DNA of 19,725 nt from Russula earlei (lineage: Eukaryota > Basidiomycota > Agaricomycetes > Russulales > Russulaceae): NCBI GenBank assembly GCA_025769875.1, contig JAGFNK010000864.1, forward strand, positions 1 to 19,725. The letters are read 5' to 3'. Every line of letters begins with the position of its first letter. Position 1 is the stretch's first letter. The notes under the pieces were generated by a model that was not told the DNA's origin, did no database searches, and saw only the letters and a list, made by a program, of their open reading frames with translations. The position numbers and the translations under genes are program-made. Shown in pieces: positions 6,850 through 17,513 of the stretch.

Positions 6850-8393
6850 CTATTTCGGGTGTGAGTAGAACCCTTTAGCAACAGCCAAGTCAATGTCGCG
6901 AGATTGGCCGTCTGGATCCGACGGCGGCACGTAGAACTTGTCAATGATAGGGATAAGCAACACGTTCATTTTCTCCGTGACAACGATCATGTAGTTCGTC
7001 TTAATCTCCATCCAATCCGCTGAACACGAGGAGGTAAGCAGTCCGCAGTAGGGACGTTGAATCCAATAGCGTACCTTTCTCAAAGGTAAGGGGCTCACTG
7101 GCGATCTAGAGAGCTATGCTTATCAGCCCGAGTTAGATAATCTAGGATATTGAACTAGCCATGATTATATTTTCGCGCTTGTCTGCCTTGGACATTTTAT
7201 AATGTCCGCCCCCACCCTCCGAACATTCCTGAAAGTCCGTCCCGGAAGAAAACCACTACAAGGACCAAATTTATGTGAGATTCATAACCCCAGGAGGGAC
7301 GAGATACGCACCAATGAAGCCGCTGCATCATTTCGCGAGGAGACATACCTGGTCGCAACGACACTGACCCCATCGGTGACACAGAAATTCAGCAGACTGG
7401 GCTGTGAAATGATTTGTTTGAAACCGAGGTCGTGCAAGCATCTGCCGACATACCTGGCTCACGCCTGCTTCTTCTGCGAATTGATTGAGCGATGCGATAG
7501 TCTCCAGCATGGCCTTCTGCAGCTCGGTGTGCGTGAAAGACTGAGCGTTCGGGTTTCGAAGCTTAACATTCCCGTCAGTGTACTGATCAAAGACCGAAAA
7601 GTTCCTAACCGACAGACCTTTGAGAGGAATAACGCAAACGACCACTCAGAATCCGTGTTTCCGTTCACGACGTGGAATATCTCATCAGGTAGCTGCTGCT
7701 GCAATCGCCTCTTGATTTTGGGAAACTGTTCGATGCCACCGTTGTGCATAAACTGGACCAGGAAAATCAACCAAAAGATGCAGGCGATTGGTAGTAGCGA
7801 ACCATGATCTTTCCATGGACGAACGGATGACAGTTGTCAAGGGATAATGATCCTGCAGTCGTCGCGCGGACATGGGCACTTAAGGATCGGTTTAGTGCCA
7901 GATAACAAGGTGAGACTGGAAGAGGCGGACAAGACCAAGGGCGATTTGATCTTTTCTGCAAGACGTGTCAAGTTCACATTGTTCCAAGCCTGTTTTCCCA
8001 TAAGCATCGGGACTAGGAAGCCCACGAATAGACAACTCACTGGGGTTATGGAAGTAAAGATACAGGGTTGATGGCCAAGTTCCTCGTCATATACTGAGTC
8101 ATACCAGCCTGTCCGGGTCCAGGAGAGCTCGCGAATTGGCGGGGTTTATATAAGTAAGTCCGAAAACGCACCCACTCCAAACCCGTCCCCATTAATCGGC
8201 CTGCGCAAATCGACCCGGAGGCGGGAGTCGAATGCCTGATTGATGATCGAATGGACGGGTCTCGTAAGTAGCTGCCCTCATGGGTCAATCAGTCAGCGTG
8301 GCAACTTTACGTTCGTGCCGAGGGGGCGGGCACGACACGTACGTGGGAGAGCTGGACAGGTGAGGTCCCCTTGTAGATGAGGAGACGACACAT
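6850..8393 (-). CDS. DUG3: DUG3-like class II glutamine amidotransferase
   Basis: Dug3 is the amidotransferase-fold subunit of the cytosolic Dug2-Dug3 complex that splits glutathione in the gamma-glutamyl-cycle-independent pathway. Eleven exons are proposed: 8393-8343, 8271-8172, 8108-8041, 7989-7931, 7878-7803, 7752-7618, 7561-7463, 7401-7312, 7255-7160, 7105-7075 and 7019-6850; they total 324 residues (yeast protein about 357). The start MCRLL places the catalytic N-terminal nucleophile at Cys2. Further class II motifs are RPINGDGFGVGWY (41-53), AHVRATT (94-100), NCHPF (108-112) and MHNGGI (120-125, with the oxyanion-hole Asn-Gly). The tail contains ASEPLTFEKADWMEIK. Introns are GT..AG except 7159-7106, which begins GC. 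The ATG lies 160 bp downstream of the PCM1 stop on the same strand. Identity is strong; the last introns are slightly less sure. Confidence 0.9.
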
Positions 8394-8552
8394 TGTTCTG
8401 ATGTCGACGAGTGGAGTATGAGAAACTCTGTACGGCTCACCAGCCTCGATGGGCGGTATACGAGTAGGTAGTTCGGTTTAACGACTACGACAGCAGCACC
8501 TCAGATTACGTACAACTACTCGTACAGCCGTTAATTCATTGTCAGACTGAAC

Positions 8553-10491
8553 TCAAAGGAACTCCCTCGGTCGGGAGCTAGGATCACCCCCAGCTTCATC
8601 ATAAACCAATCCCGCCACACGAAATGCCAGCTCTGCTCTCCAAATTAGCCCGAATACGAGACCGACAACTCGTCGACAGAAGCGCCACATACCATCCGCT
8701 TGAGACTTAATGGCGGCCTCAGCATATACGCGTACAACATCTTCCGTTCCACTAGGCCGTACAAAGGAGCGTCCGCCATCGTGGCGTCTGACCAAGTCAT
8801 CGATCTTGTTTTGCAGTCCTTTCGGGCTTACCAGAACACGCTCGGCGTCCTCAGTCTGAAAGGCGTGCCTATCTTCAACTACAACTTTGACTAATCTGTT
8901 GGGCAAATCGACATAGAGAGAATCCCACTCCAGACCAGAATATGATCGGTGGGCAAGCACAGCTTCGACAAGCAGCATATCCGAAATCGCGTCGCCAACG
9001 GTTTGATTGATAAGTTGGGTCAGGTTTCGTAAATGATTTAGTGCGGTCGATTGGGCAGGGGTAGTGGGTTCGTGGGTAGCGAGGATTTCCTGCGTTCCCG
9101 GCGAGAATAAGACTGTACCATGCCCATTCGCTTCAAAGTACACGCCAACGTCGAAGCGCTCGGCAGCATGATGAAGGTGTTTGACGCCCGTTGGCACACA
9201 ACGTACAGGGAGTCGCTGATGCAACGCGTTAGCAACAGAATCATGCTCTACGATGAGGATCCGGAACCTCAGCCAGATATTTTGTAGAACTCCCATTGGC
9301 ATAAGCGGTTTGAACTACGCCCACTTTGACGTTGGAGTCGAGATTGGCCGTCTTGACCAAATCAACGATAAAGCCCGCAACGAGCGCCGCGATTTTGTCT
9401 CCGTCCAACATACGAAACTGGTTCCGCTCATCGATGTAAAAATACATTAACCTGTCTGCATCACCATCGAGGCTACAGCCTCTCTGACCGGCCTTGAGAT
9501 GATTAGCCAACGATGGGGGTAATCTCTGCAACGTTTTCACATAGTCGGCCCCGCACGAGTTGTTGAGGGCGCCGGGGGTTGAAGTTGAGGTGTTATGGGG
9601 CATCAATTTCAGGCTTTCTCCAAGTTGGGGTGAGATCTTGTTGATGGCATCTGCACCCACGCCGTTGGCACAATCTACGATCAGTGGCGAAGGCGTTTGT
9701 TTTCCTGCCTGCGTAATTCAATTGTTCTAAGGAGAACGATGAAAGACGGACGATGACTTACCACCAGTCTTTTGAAGGCACCGCTGAGCTTATCATAGTA
9801 ACCATCTTCAGAATCGTCGCCGTAAGCGTCTTTGGTGCCCTTGGTGTTGATGGCGCGCACGAGGTAATGAAGGATTGGCGTAGTCACCACACCAGCATTG
9901 CGTATTTCAGCTCCGACCGCCGTTAAACCGTCATCCAGCGCTGCGACCAGAGCGGGTCCAGAGGGCCGAGTGTCACGACCATACACAACCCTAGCTGGCT
10001 TCGATAGATCAATCCTGGCCGACCGAACGACAGCCTCGATGGCTTCAATGAGATCATCCGTCGTGGCGGCATTGGCCAAGGTGGAGGCGTGCGCCTCCCA
10101 GGATGCTTCAAGCATCTCCCCACGGGTGTCAACGAGTTTGACTCCATTGTCCTGTTCAAACGAAGGTATGTTGGCCAAGGCAGATTTAGATATGTTCTCG
10201 AACGAGACGTTACGAACTTCTTCAGGATTATGAGATGCAGTAACCATCACGCCGATAGTCTTCCCATCCAGCTTCCTGCTCCGCAAACCTGCGAGAATAC
10301 CCACCCGAAATAAAACCGAGTCCAGTACAGATGCTCTGTTCAGTTCTTGAGCAAGACAGTGAGTCGATAAGGTCAGGCAAGACATACAATGTTCTAAAGC
10401 CTGCAGTACCATACTGATACCTTAAATGAGCTGGTTTAGGGTGATTATTCGAAAGACGGGCAATTTCTTGGAGTTGGAGTTGACTGGACAT
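8553..10491 (-). CDS. PCM1: Phosphoacetylglucosamine mutase
   Basis: This enzyme (AGM1/PCM1) interconverts GlcNAc-6-phosphate and GlcNAc-1-phosphate in the cytosol, the step before UDP-GlcNAc, which supplies chitin, N-glycans and GPI anchors. Six exons are proposed: 10491-10388, 10335-10218, 10151-9762, 9708-9268, 9215-8693 and 8632-8553, giving 551 residues (yeast 557). All key motifs of the alpha-D-phosphohexomutase family are present: TASHNPEE (67-74) with the phosphorylated Ser69, the metal loop DGDADR (285-290), the sugar-binding EANGHGT (379-385) and the phosphate-binding RPSGTED (504-510). YGTAGFRT starts the fold. Introns are 46-66 nt. The last intron (8692-8633) is a multiple of three without a stop, so retention would insert 20 residues before the C-terminal ELAFRVAGLVYDEAGG. 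It diverges from SEC17 across 123 bp. Confidence 0.96.
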
Positions 10492-10614
10492 AGTAAAACT
10501 TATGGGTGAGGGATCAAGCAGTGTGGCTGGCCTTGCACGAGTTGATCCAGATTACGTCAGTAACGCTGCGCAGACGACTGCACTGATGCAGTCCTTGATC
10601 TCATCCAATTATCA
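10492..10614. promoter_or_regulatory. Divergent promoter of PCM1 and SEC17
   Basis: The 123 bp between the two start codons must hold both core promoters and leaders. A TTACGTCA at 10552-10559 matches an ATF/CREB-type bZIP site. No clear TATA box is seen on either side. Shared regulation is inference from the short spacing. Confidence 0.5.
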
Positions 10615-11651
10615 ATGCCCTCCAAGTCAACAGCTCAGATCTTATTAGAAAAGGCCGACAAGAAGGCAAACTCGTCTACTGGTTGGTTCTCGTCATCCTC
10701 CAGCAAGTTTGAGGAAGCGGGGGATTTGTATCAGCAGGCAGCAAACTCGTTCAAATTTGACAAGCTCTTCAGGGAAGCAGGCGATGCATTTTCGAAGGAG
10801 GCAGAGTGCCGAGAAAAATGTAACGAACAAAATGATGCTGCAAATGCTTGGTGGAACGCCGCCAAGGCCTACAAGAGAGGCTTTCCCGATCGTGCGTAAA
10901 TCGGCAACCCTACTACGATGAAACGCTGAGTGTTCTCCTACTCACTTAGTCGCAATCCAAGCATTATCACAAACCGTCACACACTTGACGCAAGCCGGTC
11001 GCTTCCGTCAAGCTGCCGACAGAGAGAAAGAGATTGCGCAGATTTACCTCCAGGACCAAAGTGACCTTCGGCGTGCGTGCGAGAGCTTTGAGCGTGCAGG
11101 AGAATGGTATGCTCAGGAAGACGCCGCAGCGTAAGTAACGAGCTTGGGTGATCCTCAAAGCTTTTAAAACTTGGATACGTTACAGCACTGCCAATGCTTG
11201 TTTCAAAGATGCGGCAGATCTTCATGCTGAGCTTGAGGAGTATCAGATTGCGATAGTCCGCTATGACGAAGTTGCAAATCACTCGCTCGGCTCAGCCCTA
11301 ACCAAATACAGTGTCAAAGATTATTGGCTTAAGGCTCTTCTCTGTGCGCTTGCATCGACGGTATGTTGTCATTTGTGTAAGTTGTGCTCGATTCGTGAAT
11401 GAATGGCGCCCTAGGATTATGTGAGCGCTCGGCGAAACTTGCACCGTTACGGACAGATGGACAGCACGTTTCCCTCCACGCGCGAGGCTAAATTTGTCAC
11501 TGCACTGCTCGAGGCCCTTGAGGAGGGCAACGAGGAAGCCTTCACGAACGTAGTGGTCGAGTATGATCAAGTCACGAAGCTGGACAACTGGAAGACGGCG
11601 ATATTGTTGAAGATTAAGAGAGACATTCAGCAGGCTCCTGGATTAACTTGA
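10615..11651 (+). CDS. SEC17: Alpha-SNAP (SEC17)
   Basis: Alpha-SNAP is a cytosolic adaptor that wraps around spent SNARE bundles and recruits the ATPase NSF/Sec18 to take them apart, needed for all secretory and vacuolar fusion. Four exons are proposed: 10615-10891, 10950-11130, 11186-11360 and 11415-11651, giving 289 residues (yeast 292). Features seen: an N-terminal helix, a membrane-touching loop with Trp24-Phe25 in STGWFSSSSSKFEEAGDLY, then helical TPR-like repeats such as AGRFRQAADREKEIAQIY and ANACFKDAADLHAELEEY. The C-terminus reads QQAPGLT, keeping the penultimate leucine that in the family stimulates NSF, though the usual acidic residues near the end are absent. Introns are 54-58 nt; unspliced intron 1 meets a stop within 8 nt of the donor. 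Confidence 0.96.
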
Positions 11652-11890
11652 AATTACATACACTCCCCCTTGCGTTGTCGTCGATACATATTGTCACCAT
11701 GTACACCACTCTACGTACCCGAAGTCGACCGAATGCGGTAACCTTAATTCGCGTCACTACGTGGTCCGCCACGTCGACCATTCCGAGCGCCCGCAATGTT
11801 CGCTCCGGTGGCAGAATAGCACGCAGCCAGATTCACCCCCATCGCCGCATACTTATCCTCTCACAGTCCCTTGCATTCTGTCACTTTGAT

Positions 11891-13075
11891 ATGTCCTTAT
11901 TGTCACGGCTTGCTCTGCGGATTCTCCACTTTTTATATTCTCTCTTCCTTGCCACCTTGTCACTCCGCAGTCGTTATCTTCGTCCCGCTCCTAGACCACT
12001 GACTGCAACAAGAAGCAAAGTTCCTTCCCACCTTGCTCTGATCCTTGCATCCCAAGAACCGGATCTGTGCATTTCAGAAGCTCAGGAAGCATTCCTGAGG
12101 TGCACAGAGAAAGCAATAGCTTACTGTCGAGCAGCAGGCATTCAGTGTCTTTCGGTCTATGACCGCCTGGGTTAGTTGCCCCACCTCAACACCGTCCAGT
12201 CATCTCAGTAATCGCACAGGTGTTTTGCTAGAGGTACCCGACCTTGTAAGTGAACGGCTAGAGAAGTGTCTCCCACCGACCCAAGACCAGCTCTACCTCG
12301 ACGGGAGTGCCCTCCCTCTCACATTGCTCCGTTCCCACGGCTCTAATGTTTTCGATGAAACTTATAAAGAAGGGAGGTCTTGCACAACGACAATCTGCAT
12401 GGTGGATACATTGAGGAAAAGGAACCGTTACCGATCTCGAATGGGTCACAGTAGGTTCATCAGATGTGCACCGTGGTCATCCGAGAGCTGAGCCGAAATA
12501 TAGCGTTGCATAAGCCTTCAAGTTCTGGAGCTTTCACTCTTCACTTCGTCTCTCGTGACACTGGAAAGCCTGCGATCGCGGCGATCGCAGACAATTTTCG
12601 CAGAACGCGTGGCGGTAAAATCATCTCTGCCAATGGGGATGCAGAGGCGTTCACGGTCTCAGTGTCCGAGTTGCAGACTATCCTTGAGGGTATGAGGAAC
12701 ACAGACGTTGTGCGTCGCTTCTCACGAGGCGTGTTTCATTCCAGGAGATCGCGGATATGGTCCTCCTCCAGACCTCATGATCGTTCACAACGTAACATTG
12801 CCGAGACGGCAGTTCACACCGCTGGAGTTGTACTCGTTTCCTCCATGGCAGATCAGGCTTACAGAGATCCAGTGAGTTCTTATACCTTGATACGCACGTA
12901 GACATTGACTCTGCGCACAAAACAAACCAGTTACAATGGATTCACTGGAATTCGGGACCGCTTGTCGAGGGTCAGGTTACGTCGCCGTGCCAAAAGATGG
13001 ATGATGCTTAGTGAAATAGACTTTCGTAGGGCTTTGGATGAATACTCAGGCGCGGAGTTTCGGCTTGGGAAATAG
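11891..13075 (+). CDS. NUS1: NUS1/NgBR subunit of dehydrodolichyl diphosphate synthase
   Basis: Nus1 is the ER-bound, non-catalytic partner of the cis-prenyltransferase (Rer2/Srt1) that makes the polyprenyl chain of dolichol for N-glycosylation. Proposed exons are 11891-12170, 12220-12401, 12464-12689 (or starting 12455), 12745-12871 and 12931-13075, for 319 or 322 residues. The N-terminus has one hydrophobic segment (about residues 5-27), followed by KVPSHLALIL and YCRAAGIQCLSVYDRLGVLLE of the cis-prenyltransferase fold. Later come TLHFVSRDTGKPAIAAIADN and PPPDLMIVHN. The protein ends EFRLGK, containing the C-terminal RxG motif that NgBR-type subunits contribute to the shared active site. 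The intron after 12401 is the least certain; two acceptors nine bases apart are both in frame. The middle (about residues 130-165) is weakly conserved. Confidence 0.93.
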
Positions 13076-13467
13076 AACGAGTTGGCTCAGTGCTTCGCTG
13101 TGTGTGCCCATGTGCATGGACGGGAGTGTGCCGGTGTCGGTTGTTGCAAGTACGTTCCTCGGACCAGCAACGTAAGCAGTTGGCCGGGTGACTCCAGTAT
13201 TTCAGTTGATGTAGTTGGTGCAGGCGCCAGTGCGACGACAACAACTTGGTGCGGACAGCTCGGGGGTTCATTCAACCGGAAACGCCGCGACCCTGAATCA
13301 CAGAAATCCTGAAACCGGGCCCACCTCGTGATCAATCAGCGCTCTTCTCACCTCTCATGGAGCATCATTGTATGCGTACTTAAAGTGGATAATATGGCCG
13401 TCCGATCTACTTCAACTGTAGCCCTCAGTCCCTACTCCCACACACCCATCGTGAGGTTGAGTTCGCC
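13076..13467. other. NUS1-DUF2235 intergenic region
   Basis: No gene is supported in these 392 bp. They should hold the NUS1 3' end and the promoter of the DUF2235 gene. The only points of note are a pyrimidine-rich stretch before the start codon and a good start context (GCCATGG) at 13465-13471. Open frames here on both strands lack recognisable protein sequence. Confidence 0.5.
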
Positions 13468-15956
13468 ATGGATGTATCAGATCCTTCCACTCCCACCTCA
13501 GTGCCCTCCTCACCACCGTCGCTGACGAACGTACATGCAACAACCCAACCTGCAACCTCAAACAAATACCGGGTTTCCCATCCACGCGATGCCAGTAGAT
13601 CTTTCACGGATATAAGGCCTTCTTCTATGAGGATAAAAAAAAGAATCATTGTATGCTGTGACGGGTATGTTGTATATAAGAGGCACAGGAAATAACGGAC
13701 TGAGCAATGACCAGGACGTGGCAAGATGGTGTAATAATCAGCGAGCGCTGGAGGTATACGAATATCCTCGTTCGTCACCATAGCTTCTCTTCACGACATG
13801 ATTTCGTGTCCTCACTCTGTCCCATCATTTCCAGAGACTTTCCCGAGCTATAAACCACGTCGACGAGCGGTTGTGAGCCTTCGTCAATCTCCCAGATTCC
13901 GTTTCATTAATCCTGCTTCGAGTTCACCGCCTGTGCCTCAAATCGTGTTCTATCAGGCTGGCGTTGGGACAGAATCCTCTCGTTACGAACAAATCCTTGA
14001 CGGTGAGCTAGCACGCTTGTCCAACGTCCTCCTTCATAACGCGTTACGTCATGCAGGTGCCTTAGGAGCCAGTCTTGGTACGTGGCCATGGCTGGATCGT
14101 GACTGTCCGAATTCGGTCTCATATTCCACCGTAGGCGACAAGGTCAAGGAAGCTTACACATTCATAGCAAAGTAAGTCGTTTGTTCATGTAGCAAGGCTT
14201 CTCATCTTCATGTGGGTGTTGCAGTAATTATCAGCCCGCAGACGAGGTGTGCTTCTTGTCAGCTCGCTCTCGTAATGAGTCTGAATTGGTTCTAGATATT
14301 CTTGTTTGGCTTCTCCAGGGTAAAGTCCCTTGCCGAAGTCTTATCTCTCAAAGCTGATTGTTGTCAGGGTGCATATACCGCGCGCATGATAGCGATGATG
14401 ATTGTAAGTTACAGCAAACGTCCATTATAGATGTTGCTGATCATGGGACTAGAGAAAGATTGGGGTACTGGACCGCATGGATATGGATCATTTTGCCGAA
14501 ATTTTCGTCAATCTCCAAACCCACAGCAAAGCCGAAAATAAGGACGGTGAGCCCATCCTTGAAATTGCATGCGGAATCGAGGGCTCATTTAGTAGAGATT
14601 GCGTTGTTGGACGCAAGGCTTGCTCCGTGGACGCGATCCGATTCCCCTGGTAAGGCCAGAGCAGGCTATGATGGCGACAGATTTTCAGTCAAGTATGCAC
14701 CCCAATCTGCTTGATGCTGAGGACATTCACCTAACCTAAAATGAGGTGTGTCGGCGTATTTGACACTGTGGGGTCCATGGGTCTACCTAAAGAACTCACG
14801 TTGGGGTCGAAGAAACTACAAACGCTTTTTGGCTTCTCGGACTCCGTCCTAGGTGACCACATAGAACGAGCTTATCAAGCTCTTGCTCTCCATGAAACTA
14901 GAGCCGATTTTGTAGTGCTCTCTCATAGCCCATTGTCTGCGCATTCTAACGAATCCACAGGACTGCAACAAGTTCCAGCTCTCCGAAGAGGGAAGAAGGA
15001 AAAAGCAAGTTCTGAAACAGGTACGATGAATGTTACAACTGTGCGCCACTATCGTTGAATCAGCTACGCAGTGTTGGTTTGCTGGTGAGTACGGTCATCG
15101 TCCTTTCAGTCTCGGCTGATGATAGCCCTGAATTAAGGATGTCATTCGGATGTGAGTGAATCAGACCATCGCGGATCGTGTGGCGTATTTATTCTCAGCA
15201 CAGATTGGCGGAGGCTACAAAGAGCATGACCTCGCGGACATAACGCTATTCTGGATGGTGGTATGTCGGCAACGTACGGGCCAAGCGATAAGCAATGTTA
15301 AGTTCAATTTCCATTATAGGCAAACATCGACGACATTATTTCAATCGATACGAAGTACATTTTCTCACTGTTGGAGCCCAATGCTCCTTATGGAACTCAG
15401 AAGCCGCATGAGTACGTATTCCACTGCTGCAATTAACTTAACTCTCATGGATAGATGACTTGGACACAGCCCAAGGACGGGTGTCTTCGCTTTGTCAGAT
15501 GCCATTCAACGCCAGTTGCCAACATCCTTAAATCCGATTACTCAAGAATACGTGCACCCTTCCGTTCTCACGCAGAGCGCTTTACTCCCACAGCTAGAGG
15601 ACGTGCTCGCGGCCCATCCGGATCTCATCTCCCGGTTGATGCCCTTGGAACAGCACCTAAAGCAACAGTGGCCTTATACTCCGGGCGACTCCCAGAAGTG
15701 TCCCACTGTCGTTGTGGAAACCAGGGTGACTGATATGGTCATAGCTAATGGGGCTACCGTTGTGCGCCATCAGTCTCTCATCGGCAGGGTCGTAAATACC
15801 ATGTGGAGTGGCCGGGGCAATACCCGATACAAATCGACCGGGACGCCGGCCCAGCGCCAAGGTTCCAGAGCGTCACTCACCGAGGATGAGCGAAGCTGGC
15901 TTTCAGACCTAGTGCAGCAATCCAGTTTCGGGGTTTTTCTTCGTGACTTGATCTAG
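13468..15956 (+). CDS. DUF2235 alpha/beta-hydrolase-like protein, 18 exons
   Basis: The family (DUF2235) includes bacterial type VI phospholipase effectors of the Tle1 group; in mushrooms it is common and its role is unknown, so lipase-like activity is only a guess. Proposed exons: 13468-13664, 13715-13769, 13835-13869, 13923-14002, 14057-14077, 14135-14171, 14225-14246, 14296-14319, 14368-14403, 14453-14546, 14593-14692, 14746-14911, 14961-15020, 15072-15084, 15138-15151, 15204-15260, 15320-15411, 15470-15956; total 529 residues. Family motifs in order: RIIVCCDGTWQDG (59-71), FYQAGVGTE, the nucleophile elbow GFSRGA with Ser156, GVFDTVG with Asp240, and CHSDIGGGY with His316, together a plausible Ser-Asp-His triad. 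No signal peptide or membrane span is evident. The first about 58 residues are Ser/Thr/Pro-rich. Every exon keeps frame, but several are tiny. Confidence 0.9.
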
Positions 15957-16203
15957 CTCTCTTACCAGAAACCTTCCAAAGTGATGCACTTATGTACAAC
16001 CATAAAGCAATCATACATTACGTATAGATTAATTAATTCTAAATCCACAAACGTTTCGTTTCATCTGGAGTGACTTTGTACTTCATCCCATCTCGTCGCG
16101 TTCAGATGGCTGATGTCATGTGACCGCGCGCCTCCGACGAGATGGATTGGTTGGGATGCCTTGTGAGCGTCATCTTCGTCATTCGCCACGACGTCCTGCT
16201 TAA

Positions 16204-17336
16204 ATGTCGATAAATATGACCCCGGATCATCCGCAAAACCTTCCAAGCATCAGTCGGCCATCATCCCGTCCATCGACTGGCCACCCACACACCCCTTATC
16301 TCTCCTCACACAGACGACCGTCATCTATATACGAAGACCGTGATAATTTGAAGTGAGAACATTCGCGTCCAGTGTCTGACGCCAAATCTGACTCGATGTG
16401 AAAAACAGCTTTCCAACTTCTACAAAGGACAGCAATTCCTGGTATCACCCTTCTCTCGAAGGTGTGTCTAGCGATGAAGAGGAGCCCGCGGATGTAGCCA
16501 AGGGAAACTGGGGTAGGAAGACAGCCAAAGGTGCCAGATGGCTTCGAAAGGGCAAATTAACCGCATGGGGTCCCGGCATGGAGGAGTGTGAGGTGCGCCT
16601 CCTTGGGCATTCTTTATGCCCAGCGATTGAAACTCTGTTCTAGGCAGACGAGCGAGCGCGAAAGCGTATCAGATCTTTACTACCCCCCGCCAATCGTTCT
16701 CCGTCCCCCCCCGTATTACCCCATCTACGGTCACCCTCCCCCCCACTCATTGCTCCCTACGTGACACTCCCAGCTCAGCACCTCAACTATACCTCTTTCG
16801 TTATGGACAAAGGGGTCACGCACTCCTTTCGTTCCCCTATGCTAGAGGACCTGGAGCGTGCCACGAATGGGTTGATTGAAGGGGAGGCCGGGATGAGGCG
16901 TGCATTTGGACGACTTTGGGAAGTTCTCTCGAAAGATCCCGATCGGGTTCACCTCAAAGATGCAGTTATTCCAAAGCGAGAGGATGAGGGTGAAGACACA
17001 AACACGGAGGGCGACAAAGAAAGGAGGATCGTACGGGCCCCAGACCTTGCTTCTCCAGCGCAAAAGCTGTTTATAGTATCCTACCCAAATGGGGGTTCTC
17101 CGGTCTTCGATCCCTCCCACTTTGTCCACCCGGACATGCAAAGGGAGAACTTGGAGAAATCACTTTCGACACTACGGGAGCTTCAAGATGACGTGCGGGA
17201 GTATGTGGAACGACTGCAGGAGGTCCGGGAAAGCTTGGGTGATATTCGGGCGCAGCGCGATGAGGTCTGGACCATGGTGAGGACAAGCGCGCTACAGGAG
17301 TTGCAGAGGATGGCTGGTGGGCAAGCGGTCCAGTGA
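16204..17336 (+). CDS. RXT2: RXT2-like subunit of the Rpd3L histone deacetylase complex
   Basis: Rxt2 is a nuclear subunit of the large Rpd3/Sin3 histone deacetylase complex, which represses transcription. Three exons are proposed: 16204-16352, 16409-16592 and 16644-17336, giving 341 residues. The N-terminus is Ser/Pro/His-rich. The conserved core GNWGRKTAKGARWLRKGK starts at residue 82, after an acidic SSDEEE patch. A proline-rich stretch with RSPSPP repeats follows, then SFVMDKGVTHSFRS and LERATNGLIEGEAGMRRA, and a long C-terminal coiled coil (about 278-335) around LRELQDDVREYVERLQEVRE. The first intron (16353-16408) begins GTGAGA and ends AACAG. No catalytic motif is expected. The match is to the basidiomycete form as I remember it; a second in-frame ATG lies four codons after the first. 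Confidence 0.85.
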
Positions 17337-17513
17337 CCGCTTGTTTGTTGTTTGGGGGTGTTGCTTTCGGGCGTCCTCGCCTGTTGGGTGCTGTTGGGTG
17401 GGAGGACATGTGTTGATTTGATAATACGAGTGGAGTTGAGAGTCGTCGACAGTTCATCTCCGCCTTCCTAGTCATTTCCATCATCTTATACATTTTCACT
17501 TCTTTCTTACCAA

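Noticed and set aside
7583..7617. 35-nt intron in DUG3 ending at GATCAG
   Set aside because: It keeps no family match just after the splice; the 56-nt version to GTTAAG (7617-7562) has a CTGAC branch point and restores the conserved SKLRNPNAQSF.
9898..10233. 111-codon plus-strand frame
   Set aside because: It lies wholly opposite the conserved PCM1 exon 3 and has no recognisable protein.
13468..15956. DUF2235 gene as recent transfer of a bacterial type VI effector
   Set aside because: It carries 17 introns and host-like composition, and the family is widespread in fungi, so recent transfer is not supported.
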